A stretch of DNA of 64,000 nucleotides from Tricholoma matsutake (lineage: Eukaryota > Basidiomycota > Agaricomycetes > Agaricales > Tricholomataceae), in NCBI GenBank assembly GCA_026075535.2, contig AP026541.1:10788001-10852000 (forward strand). The letters are read 5' to 3'. The first letter of the stretch is position 1, and every line of letters starts with the position of its first letter. Under the pieces are notes generated by a model, which saw nothing but the letters and a program-made list of their open reading frames with translations, searched no databases and had not been told where the DNA came from. Shown here one piece after another: positions 54,560 to 64,000 of this stretch. Made by a program: the position numbers and the translations under genes.

Positions 54560-55690
54560 CCCGTTCGCCCTATACAAAGGCGGTGCCCACTGGTCCTAGT
54601 TCCTTCTCTTTCCTGTACTTACATAAGTCGTGGTCAAACCTGGTCCCAGTTCCGAGTAGGGACTTGGGGATGCGTGGGAATATGTTCGCGCCAAACATTG
54701 CGGCGTTTGCCGACGCTGATTCATGTGAGTCATCAATGTTTGCGTATGCTTGCTTTTCTCTCACATGCAGTGAAAAGTTGTAGATCTCCCCCTACTCAAT
54801 GATTCAGGTGTATTTTATATGGGGAAAATTACTCTAATAGATACATATAAAAAAGTCTTCGGAATGTTATTTTTTCAAATAGCTTAGTTTGTCCAATCTA
54901 CTCTCTCAGACACCAAGATTTCAAGAACAGAGACCTAATTTAAAATTCCACTGAACTTAATATGAGACGATAGGTGAAGACGATTTCTTGTATTTCCAAG
55001 TAGATACTACAGAGTTTTATATGTTTTAAAGAAACTTCCTAAAATGGAATGAGAAACATGTGTAGAACATGAGGCAAAAGATATGAGTTAAGGCACAAGG
55101 CCAGAAAGGAGACTGGAATCCGAACAAGAAAGATATATATCATATGATGAAAGAGTAATAAAGGGTATAGAACTAAAAGGGGACTGTCCTTTGTGTATAA
55201 ACCACGCTAAGTGTTGCAATAATTCATCCAGCGGGTTCTGTGCACGATAGGGACTTGGAATGAGGCTGACCGACTATCAGCAGGTTTGAGCATGAGTTGG
55301 AATACTTCCTGGCGCATGGTATTCCACCATATAGATAACAAATGCGGCGCCCGATGTCACTTGTAGTCTCTCGATATCGATCGATAACACTCAATGATGG
55401 TCGACGATGTTTGATCATGGTCGCGGTTTGTTCGAAGTTGATCGGGGATGTTTGATGGTCGGTTAGAGGGATCTTAGGGGGTTTCGAGGTAGTCCTAAGG
55501 TTGTGCGATGTGGTCTCTTGGTACGATCGATGTTGCTGGTGATGTTTCGATGCAGTCGATATGATATCGCGATCGATAGACTGGGTCACGCTGCATCTGG
55601 GATGTCGTAGGAGTTAGCCAATGTGATTAGAATATGGTTGAAATGGTGAATCGGCCTTTGAGCCGAGGAGACAACCTATCACCGTACATG
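54560..55690. other. spacer; P450 upstream region and unassigned sequence
   Basis: 54,560-54,800 has overlapping ORFs on both strands and could hold the P450 promoter. 54,800-55,200 is AT-rich without ORFs. 55,224-55,589 holds a minus-strand ORF that arises from repeated GATCGA/TCGATAT motifs and is probably not a gene. Confidence 0.3.
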
Positions 55691-55699
55691 GACTAATTT

Positions 55700-55900
55700 A
55701 CTACAACTAAGTGACGATCAAGGGGGGGTGTTAAATGATCCAGTATTATGATTGCCACCTACTTACATCATCACCCTACATAGGGTCGAGATCAAGTCAG
55801 ACATCTCTTCATCTTGACTTGATCTCGACCAGGTATGACCATATGTTGTATAGCTACTATAATCTCACTTTGACTTGATCTCGACCAGTCATTGACACAC
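55700..55900 (+). repeat. possible copia-type 3' end: polypurine tract and LTR start
   Basis: AAGGGGGGG at about 55,720 is followed directly by TGTTAAATGATCCAG, the layout of a retroelement polypurine tract and LTR start. Downstream, GACTTGATCTCGACCAG occurs twice (about 55,814 and 55,873), and its inverted form GTCGAGATCAAGTC once (55,786), giving a possible stem. No second LTR and no adjacent pol were found. Confidence 0.35.
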
Positions 55901-55938
55901 ACCAGCTCTATTGTGGAGCCAGATGACAAGGAGGCATA

Positions 55939-56402
55939 TCATCTTTGTGATAAGTACTGTAGAAAAGTTGATATCTGCATAATTACTATTAGTCTTGATC
56001 TAACAATAACAATGTAGCACTTACCTGTGGGAGAATTAGAAGCTCTAGAATGTTTTGGTGATGGGCTTGGGGATGATGATTGCTGCTTCCCCTTTGCCAG
56101 TTGTGAAATAGGCTGTTTATCCTGTTTCTCATGCTTCAAACAGGTAGAACCATCAACATACTGTCCTGGCTGTTCAACACCATTGATGAAGATGGTTTTT
56201 GTGCTACAAATTGTGCAGTTACATATGACTGGAGGCATGGTGAACTTGGTGAAGCCTCAGTGAAGGAAAAGAGGGGGAAAGAATGACAGCTGTTTTGGAC
56301 CATTTTAATAGAAACATCAAAATTGGTTGCTATTGTAACTGATGTACATCCTCTAACCATCCCATGCAAGAGTCTGATGCCTGTCACCATAGTCACTATC
56401 AT
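55939..56402 (-). pseudogene. unassigned Cys-containing ORF fragment
   Basis: A minus-strand ORF opens MPPVICNCTICSTKT, then GVEQPGQYVDGSTCLKHEK and a Ser/Pro/Lys-rich stretch. A cysteine cluster followed by a Ser/Pro-rich spacer is how several fungal Tnp2-type CACTA ORFs begin, so this may be such an N-terminus; the evidence is weak. GTAAGT-like sequence after the Ser/Pro part (about 56,026) could be a donor. Confidence 0.25.
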
Positions 56403-58200
56403 GAACCTATTGATTTAAACAGATATTTGTTTGTAAAAGGAAGCATCAATCCAAGTGGTAGGATTATGTAATAAGGTGCAAACTCCAGTCAACCATGAGT
56501 CAACTACAAGTCAACCACAAGTCAACTGCCTCGGAACTTGCCCATTGTGAGAGGCTGTTCTTTTCTCTGTCTAAGCAGATTATTGGCATAATATGTTACA
56601 TTGTAGAGTTGGGTATTCCATTGACATGCCCCCTGCTTTCATTCACTTTTATTCCATCTACAGTGTTTCCATTCACATCCCATTCATTAGTAGTGGTCAA
56701 ACATCAAAATTCAACAGCGATCCAGATGGTGGATTCAGCGCGGATTCAGACAGCGATTCAACAACCTTGAATCGCCCATTTTTTTTGGATCGTTGGATCG
56801 CCTCCAGAGTCGCTTCACTTTTTTGAATCACGATTCACTCATGAACAATCCACTCTCCCCCTCCTCTCTCCCCCTCCTCTCTGTCACCCATTTCAAATTC
56901 AATCTTTGTAATCTATCTTGTAATTACAATTTTAAATCACATGCTATGGTTTTGTCTACTATCATATAATCTGAGTCGCATACATTGAATTGATGGCTCC
57001 ACCTCCCAAGGCCACCTCGAAAAAACCTCCCTCCCATTGATATGCTCGACCTGGAAACCCAAACAAAACCTACCAAAATGGCCTTGGATGGTATAACACA
57101 AGTTAGAGGAAGGGTGCAAGGTGGTACTAAAAGTCACCGAAGTCAACCTGATGGGCACATAAGACATCCGAGTGGGTACGAAGGGCTTCGAGAACATTTG
57201 AAGGGGCATGAGATCTCTCAACGTAAGTTTGAGGGAGATCGATAAGGTTCGAGGGGTAGAGGAGACATTCGAGGTAATTGGGAACAGTGTAGATGGTTTA
57301 CGAAGGGTGTAGAAAGAATATGTGAGTGGGGCGGCGATGATAGTGACGAGGGGCGATAACGATATATGATGGACGAAGGGTTCGAGGGCTAATACGAAGT
57401 TTTGAGGAAGTTCGCGATGATTCGCAGAACTTCGGGCTAGACGAGAGGCTTGGACTCAAGAGCTGAACTCTTAAATCAGACGATAGTGAAGTAAGATGAT
57501 CTCTTTCTCCTTTTCAAGTGAGTAACTATTACAAGTTTAAGTAAGTTCTGAAGAGGTACTACCAAAAAAGGGAAGGAGAACATGAGGCCTACATGAGGTG
57601 AAGTCTAGGATAAAAGATAAACCTCTATCACTGAGTAAAACAATAAAAGATAAGAATTAAATCTCTGGAGTCCTGATATGTGCCAAATGTACTCGTCCTA
57701 TGTCATTACAAACCGTCTAAACGTCAGAAATTCACCTCATTGTGTCCTAAGTTGTCTTGTGCATGCTCAGTCGGTGGCTGAATAGCTTGGTCAACTTTGC
57801 TATGACTCGTCGGCGTGTAGTAAGAGTGCCCGAGGCCATGATGACGGTGGCCGAGCACATTCAAAGTGTTCCTAAATCATTTGAGGGGGATTGAGGGGGA
57901 TTGAGGGGGATTGAGGTAGCACGCGGCTGCTCAAAGCCTGTTCAGGAGCATTTCATGAGGCTCGAAGGCGTTTGAGGGGTTCCGAGTGCTGTGGGAGATT
58001 GATGCGGAACTGCTGTGAGTGGTTACAGACCTTATAGCGCGAGGTGGACCTATCAACCTCCCCCTAAGTGAAGTACTGACTGTCCCAGTCAACCGATCCG
58101 AAACACGTGATGTCACGAGGTCATGTTGAAAACGATAAACAAACATCGAACCACTTATTTCCTTCCTCTCTCAATCATTCTCCCTACCTCAAATCTTCGG
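56403..58200. other. no recognisable gene; short repeats
   Basis: Contains a GTCAACCACAA-type triplication (56,490-56,530), a GAATCG/GATTCA-rich palindromic stretch (56,705-56,835) that resembles a degraded hAT end, a TCGAGG/TTCGAGG-rich stretch (57,180-57,440) and a 10-bp tandem TTGAGGGGGA repeated three times (57,881-57,910). ORFs are short and unconvincing. Confidence 0.35.
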
Positions 58201-58201
58201 T

Positions 58202-59514
58202 ATGTCTCTCTTAGCTCAACTGAACGCCAAGGTCCTCGAGTACTCCAAGTCCATGCCCAAACACAGTGTGGCAGAAGACGTCGATTTCGAAGTGTGGGGT
58301 AAGGGTTTTTGCAAGAAGATGGTATGTTTTCATCTTTTTCCTTTTGGTTCGATCTACTGAAACATCTCGTGCAGGCTGAATATGATGAGTTGGCAGATGA
58401 TCTCAGCAAAGAACGTGAACCGGCCATCCAAAAGGTCGTCGACGAGGTGTTCAAACTATTTAAGCTGATGGCGCATTGGGAATGGGTTTTGTGGGGTGGA
58501 GACTTGTTGTTCTTGGATCTGAAGGAGGAAATTGAGCTGGAGGAACGAGAGGCGATGGATAGGCATCGACGGGAAGACGAGGAGATGGCGAGACGGGTGG
58601 CAGCAGAGTGGAAGGCGGAGAGAATGCAAGAGCGCAGAGCCGCTCTCATCGAGGCACGATGAGCACTTCTCAAGAGTTTCCGTGCAAAGACACTTTCAAA
58701 GGAGGCATTGTGGGAGCGGAATGTGGAGGTCGAGGCGGAGGCGAAGGCGATCGAGGTAGCGGAACTCGCTGATGATGACGAGGGTGAAGTTGGACGAGGG
58801 GAGTTGGTAGAGCTGGGGAAGCGAAAGGTGGGAGATGTGGAAGATGGCGAGGTGGAGTTGGAGATAGAGGAGGTGAATGCGAAGCACGTGAAGTTTGCTG
58901 AGAGTGGACTGCTTGAGTTCGAGGGCCCGGTAAGTCATCGAGTTTTGTCTTGTCCTTTCCAGTTCACTAATCGACTTTTTCATAGTGCGATCATTGCGCC
59001 AAGATGCAGTCGCAGCCTCCATGTATCGTCGAGAAGGGGGTGCCGAAGTGCGTCAAGTGCATGCAAGCGGTCCAAGGCTGCTACTGGGAGGGGGTCTCGA
59101 GATGAGGGGTGCACAAGGAGGATGTGCTGAAACGTGGGGGTTGAAGGGCCAAGGAAGCGATGACGGTGGTAGCAATGCGAGCGATGGCTGCAAAGGAGAC
59201 TTCGTGCCCAAAACCAGGTACAAGTGTCATTCAATGTGTTTTGAGCTCTCTAATCGATCATTTTAGTCATTTGAGTTCGTGCGGTGAGGGTGATCGAGCC
59301 CATTGACAATGTCGCAGGGCCTTCAATGCTGTCAGGGGATAAGGCAAAGGGAAAGAAGTTGAAGGGAAAGGCGAAGGCGAAGGAGGTTAGAGAGGTGGAG
59401 GATAGCAAGGCGATGGACAAAGGGGTAGCGATGCATCGAGATTGGCGGAGAGGCGAGTTGATTTGGAGATGTTGTTAGATGAGATAGAGGGGTTGGAAGG
59501 GTTGCTGGCTGAGT
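58202..59514 (+). pseudogene. coiled-coil protein with Zn-cluster-like cysteine motif, broken by TGA stops
   Basis: Exon 1 is 58,202-58,321 (MSLLAQLNAKVLEYSKSM start, 40 codons). It is followed by a 53-bp intron (GTATGT ... GTGCAG ending 58,374) and a long Glu/Arg-rich exon with coiled-coil character (58,375-58,930). A TGA at 58,660 interrupts an otherwise continuous frame. After a second intron (GTAAGT near 58,930 to CATAG near 58,986) comes a six-cysteine motif, CDHCAKMQSQPPC then KCVKCMQAVQGC, as in DNA-binding Zn-cluster-like families. Further TGA stops lie at about 59,102 and 59,133. All three fit CGA-to-TGA change. The end near 59,514 (LDEIEGLEGLLAE) resembles a coiled-coil tail. Confidence 0.5.
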
Positions 59515-59700
59515 AGGATGGTTTTCTTTTTGTGTTTTTGTGGACTTTGTTTTGTATTCTATCTTTTTAAATAAAACTTCATAAATAATCAAAAGAAAAC
59601 GATAAGAAAGGGGAAAGAAATGAAATACAAAAATAAGGGAAAGGCTCAGTAAATCATCATGGCTGAAAAACCCTTTTGAGTTTGCACGACCATGCTATAT
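59515..59700. other. spacer, nothing recognised
   Basis: AT-rich sequence between two convergent remnants; no feature supported. Confidence 0.4.
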
Positions 59701-61014
59701 GGTGATATCGTGACTTGTAATGTACACTAAATGAGAATGAAGTTATAAGTTCGAGGAAGTTCGGGGGAAGAGGGATGGACTTTCTGGTGAGATAGGGGAG
59801 GAGTCGGAATGCGGCGACGGGTTGATGAAGTACGGAACCATCTAATTTGCAAAGAATGTAAGCACCACCATAATTTCATTCGATAACAATGAGTGGGCCT
59901 AGGTATTGTGCATGCATCTTTCGATTGAGTGATTTCTCAATCTGTGTGTTTCAAAGTAGAACGAGGTCACCTTTCGCGAAGTCGTAAACACGAATTGTTT
60001 GCTGGTGAACTTGTTTGAAGCGCTTTGCAGCTTTGAGCCGTGCCGAAAAACTTTCAAATGAATGACTTTGAGGTCTGAGGATCTCTTCTGTAGGGCGATG
60101 GCACATCTGGCGATGAGGTCAGTAGTCGAGAGGATTGAAGCGGGAGGGGGTTGCAAGTAGGTGGCTTTGGAGATATCGAGGGGAATGAGGGGGTGCGATC
60201 CTGTAATAATGAAGTAAGGGGAGCAACCCATACATTTACGAACCGTAACTCATTCTGCCCAAAAGACTGAGTGCGCTCCATTCGACCATTTGCTTTGGTC
60301 TCCGTCGACGGCTTTGAATAGTGATTGGCGAACGTCGAAGTGGCTTTGTTCGACGAGTCCGTTGGCGCGAGAGTTGTAACCACTAATGTGAACATGGTTA
60401 ATATGGTAGCGCTTGGAGAGATACTCAATCACGGTGATGAAAGCGCTTCCATTGTCGCTAATGATCTCGTAAAGAGAGCCCCATTGACAAATGATGTCTT
60501 CAAAGATCCAGTCGCTGAGGGTTGTCATGTTCTCGCGTCGAAGCTTTTGCCACTCTGGATATGTCGAGAGCGAACATCGGCCTTGGACAATGTACTTGAA
60601 TCTGGCTGATGGAGGCATTTGCATAGTGTTGACATAAACTTTGCCGAATAGAGGAGCTGGCGTCGCGACTATGGGGGGAACCTGGCAGAGATGGCATGTT
60701 TGAATATACCAGGCGATGTCAGCCTTCATGTTGGGCCACCAGAATTGCAAAGTGATCAGGGACTTTGTAGCAAACACCATCTTGTGTCCAATGTCATTGT
60801 GAGCTGCGTGAATGATTTCGAGGTGGCGTTCAGGGATGGCGACAATTTTGTGAGTGCCATGGGAGTCTTTTCTCCATAGTTTGCCTGAATCTATAAAGAA
60901 TTCGGTGCAATATCGGACAAAGGTAGCATATTCTGCATTTGATAGATCGAGAGGTCGTACCAAGTCACCTAACCACTTTTGAACACGAAGTAGTCGTGCA
61001 TCATCCTTTTTCAT
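59700..61014 (-). pseudogene. gypsy element D integrase
   Basis: Minus strand. The ORF 61,014-60,250 holds the zinc domain (IIHAAHNDIGHK with CHLCQ) and a core with VYVNTMQMPP, where intact relatives have Asp in place of the Asn, then EIISDNGSAF and the Glu in GLVEQSHFDVR. The C-terminal part (60,231-59,899) has MGCSPYFIITGSHPLIPLD. The frame then degenerates through LGPLIVIEWNYGGAYILCKL-like sequence to about 59,700. A long, nearly open integrase, so decay is milder than in A, B or C. Confidence 0.85.
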
Positions 61015-61422
61015 GTTGTTACTTCGCGGGATGCCTTCATAGGTAACTTTGTTCTGCTGAGCAATATCGGAGGAGAGGGCGAGTGTCGGTTGTTGTTGGC
61101 AGGGGAATGGCCGAGTCGATATCGGGTTTATCTGGTGTACAAAGCCGTGAAGTCGATCTATCCAGTCTCCGAAGTCTTCTTCATTATCGAGCTGGCTGTC
61201 TTCAGCTTGTGGTGGACGTCACGAGAGTCCATCGGGACCGTGATGGGTTCCTGCAACATGGACAAGGGTGAAGTGAAAGGTGAGTATTGGAACAATCCAA
61301 CAGTTGATACTAGCACTAGGTGCGATATTGGGGTTCAATAACATGCCTTTGATGTACCTCGCATCAACTTCGATGATAAGATTGCGAATGCCGATAATAT
61401 AAAGTTGAAGGGCGCCGAGGGC

Positions 61423-62660
61423 TCAATAAAGTCCATAGAGTTCGAGCTTTGGTTGCGAAAATCGAGATTCGTGGTCGTTGAGCGTAATGGAACCGAATTG
61501 GCTATAATAGTGCTTTCGAAGATTGTCGGGGTCACATTGGGCGAGGAAAAAGCCAATGGCGATGTGCGAAGTGTCGACCGATAGTATGACTGGTGTGTTG
61601 GATGAATAGTTGATGGCACAAATGGCTGGTGAGGTGATAAGGGCTTGCTTCAAGTCTTCCTGTGCGGCGATTTGGCTTGGTCCGAACTCGAAAGGAATGT
61701 CTTTTCGAGTGAGGTGGATTAGAGCTGTGGCACGATGAGCAAAGTTTCGAATAAAGATATGACAAACTCCGATTGTTCCTAAGAATGCTTTGACTTCAGT
61801 GAGCAATCGACAAGGTCCCCAATTGCTGACTGCTTCAATGTGGGTCAGGTCGACCATATGACCTTCGATGTTGCAACGATGACCTAGAACAATTATTTTG
61901 GGAACACAGAGAAAGAGCTTAGGGCCTGAAAACATCCCTCATGCACTGAATCACCCTGTTGAGGTTCTCAAAGTGCTCCCAGACAAACCTTCAAATCGCA
62001 GGATTCTCTGGAATTGTCTCGTAGGCACCGCCGCAAAGTTGGTATCGAGACTTTGGGCCTTTGATCGGAACGTCGTCGATGTAGGGGATCATGATGTAGG
62101 GGATTTCAGGTCATAGGATATGGGTGACGTCATCGTGCATGATCGGGACTGAGTTTGTCCAACCCATCAGAAGGGTGACGATGCGAAGTGCACTGAAGGG
62201 TGTCTGGAATGTCGTTAGATCACAAGAAGATTCAGCAACTTTCCTTTCGTCGAACACTACGAAGAGGTTGAGCATTCCACTGCACGATCATCTGCCAAAC
62301 TGCTCTGCTAAGTGCTCGGGGATGGGAACGACACCTGAGTGCTGGATTGTAACCTTGTTCAAAGGTTCGAGGCTGTGGACGAGTTGGAGCACTTTGCCGT
62401 CTTTCTTCACGATGCCAAACCATTGTGATCGATACGAAGAGTTCAAGTGTTCGTAGACACCAGCTTTGAGCTTCTTCTTGATAATATTGCAGACTTCTTT
62501 GTAAATGCCAGGGGGAATCGGGATGTTTTGCTCGACCCAAGGGGTGTGAGGGATGACTGGGAATTCGATTGGGGGGAAGAAGTCGGGTCGGAAGCTGCCT
62601 CGTTCATTGTTGGTCCACGCGAAGCCAGTTTCATGGTTTCGAATGAAGTTGTGCATGAGA
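61423..62660 (-). pseudogene. gypsy element D reverse transcriptase and RNase H
   Basis: RT start (62,656-62,288) with GIYKEVCNIIKKKLKAGVYE, SYRSQWFGIVKKDGK and VHSLEPLNKVTI. The palm has YIDDVPIKGP at about 62,075, with both catalytic Asp residues and the CpG between their codons intact. The thumb, connection and RNase H (61,935-61,423) have HIEAVSNWGPCRLLTEVKAF and PVILSVDTSHIAIGFFLAQ. Frame changes near 62,250 and 61,930. Confidence 0.85.
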
Positions 62661-63999
62661 TTTCGTTCTTCGGGCCATAGGAAATCACCTGGATGATTTT
62701 TGTCGATGATGGCCTTGCGTTGGAGTGAATATCAAGGGGTGGGAGAGAAAGGTGGGGGACGAGGATTGAGTTTCGGCATATGTTTGAGTGGATCACCAGT
62801 GATCTTGCGAATGATGTGAAAGTGATCAGAAAGGTCGGCGACGATGGGTCGAATCTTCTGTGCGACGGGCTTGTACTTCTTCTTTGAAATGGCGAGTGTC
62901 GGATAGAGAGAGTTGAATGTTGAGATATTGGAAGGGGAATAGATAGAAGAAGATTGCATAGGGGTCACCGAGGTCAATAAATATGTCGCATACTGTTCAC
63001 TAGCTGTTAAATATAAGTTTGCAACGATCAAAGAAGAGGAATAGTAGTTCGAAGTGTTCGAGGAGTCAATATTGGGAATGTCTGCAGTGTACTCGATAGT
63101 AATAGAAGGATTAGAATGGTCAAAGGAAATAATGAAAGTGCACTGATCGGTCTCCAAAAGTTGATCCTCTAACTCCGAAAATCCTTTCGAACTACTTTTC
63201 AACATTGATTCGATCAAGGGATCGTCGGAATGGTACATGATCGCGTCGAGTTTGGATTGAGGATGGTAATCATCTGCGATTCATTCCGATAGTTCTTCAC
63301 TGTACTCTCAGTGAGAACTTCAAAAGGGCATCCGAATAAAATGTCGTATGCTGGGCCGCAAATAATATGAATTTGCATGTATAGCGTGATGGTGCCAACT
63401 TCACAAGGGACGTTGCGCACTAAACTGAGACTTTCATTGATACCGCTGTTTGCCGATTGTAGAGGAATGCGGATTGAAGGGTTGTAGGCAAGACCGAGTT
63501 CGTGACAAACCTCTTCCGACATTGCGATGATCAAGGAACCAGGGTCGACAACACTCTTGACTGGGTTTCTACCGTTGACATTTATAATGACCGATCTAAT
63601 TGCGTGAGATTCCTTTGTGACGATGAAGATATGGTGTGATGGGCCTTCTTTACCTTTACCTTTACCAGTCAATGTGAAGTTTCGTTCATGAGGCGGGAGG
63701 TATGAGTTCTCTTTAGCAGCGGCATATGGGTGAATGATAGGTGGCGAGGTTGGACTGGATTCAGTAGCCGATGCTGAGGTTGATGTTGGAGGATTGGTTG
63801 CCATAGACAAAGTGGAAGGTACCAGAGTGCATGGAGCGGTTGTTGGCTGGACTGGAGTAGGTGGGACCGGGTTCAAAGGATGGGGTTGTGCTGCGGGCAT
63901 GTTACGATCAGTTCGAGCATACAGTCTACCACTTCGTAAGGTGAATAGTTCTTCCTCGAGCTTTGCAATGTGATCGTCCGCTGTGTTAGATACTTCCAA
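62661..63999 (-). pseudogene. gypsy element D protease and gag-pol junction (runs off window)
   Basis: The ORF 63,999-63,214 has a Pro/Thr-rich spacer, then a retropepsin-like domain with VVDPGSLIIAMSEEVCHELG, in which DPG replaces the usual DSG/DTG. This is followed by YDILFGCPFEVLTES. Then 63,238-62,732 is a Ser-rich linker to the RT, ending in FHIIRKITGDPLKHMP. Upstream gag and the 5' LTR lie outside the window. Confidence 0.8.
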
Positions 64000-64000
64000 T

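Overview
The window looks like a repeat-dense stretch of a basidiomycete (Agaricomycete-type) nuclear genome. Three things point there: short 50-65 bp introns with GTAAGT/GTATGT donors in the few host-like genes, a cytochrome P450 cut into about a dozen exons, and transposon families familiar from mushroom-forming fungi (chromodomain Ty3/gypsy, Ty1/copia, Tnp2-type CACTA, hAT, a LINE, and fungal tyrosine recombinases). No rRNA gene, bona fide tRNA gene, CRISPR array or bacterial operon is visible.

Layout. 1-9,000: a decayed tyrosine recombinase (minus), a mosaic of hAT-like ends, palindromic minisatellites, tandem exon-intron-like repeats and two palindromic MITEs. 9,027-12,659: gypsy element A1 (minus), cut in its protease region by gypsy element B (12,660 to about 19,786, plus). 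About 19,787-23,785: a composite TIR element holding a second member of its own family (20,846-23,043) in opposite orientation. 23,820-28,100: a decayed copia polyprotein (minus). 28,281-29,230: a second, different tyrosine recombinase remnant (plus). 29,331-42,849: gypsy element C (minus) with its two LTRs, carrying gypsy A2 (32,724-37,603, TSD GACAG) in pol and a composite TIR element (39,566-42,182, TSD AATCTCGA) just upstream of gag. 42,860-44,000: a truncated Tnp2 transposase. About 44,930-47,765: a 5'-truncated LINE split by a small hAT-like element (45,899-47,251, TSD TCCAAAAC). 48,940-49,550: a hAT transposase tail and hAT-like terminal sequence. About 49,900-54,560: CpG-containing, host-like sequence with a one-pass membrane protein gene and a convergent P450 gene. 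55,690-59,515: a copia-like tail, unrecognised repeats and a Zn-cluster gene with premature stops. 59,700-64,000: gypsy element D (minus), running off the right end.

Almost every mobile element is dead. The damage is dominated by C-to-T (G-to-A) change, often at CpG: CGA codons become TGA, and in elements A2 and C the second Asp of the reverse transcriptase DD motif has become Asn. The CpG-containing right third (about 49,900 onward) escapes most of this.

The most unusual structure is the composite TIR family. It has terminal inverted repeats and 8-bp target duplications, two outward-facing tRNA-like modules next to the ends, a ladder of C-rich/G-rich hairpins, a minisatellite built on a GAGCAGTTGCTC palindrome, and a tandem unit that looks like exon plus 64-nt spliceosomal intron. 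It carries no recognisable transposase. The same internal modules recur in elements with unrelated ends.
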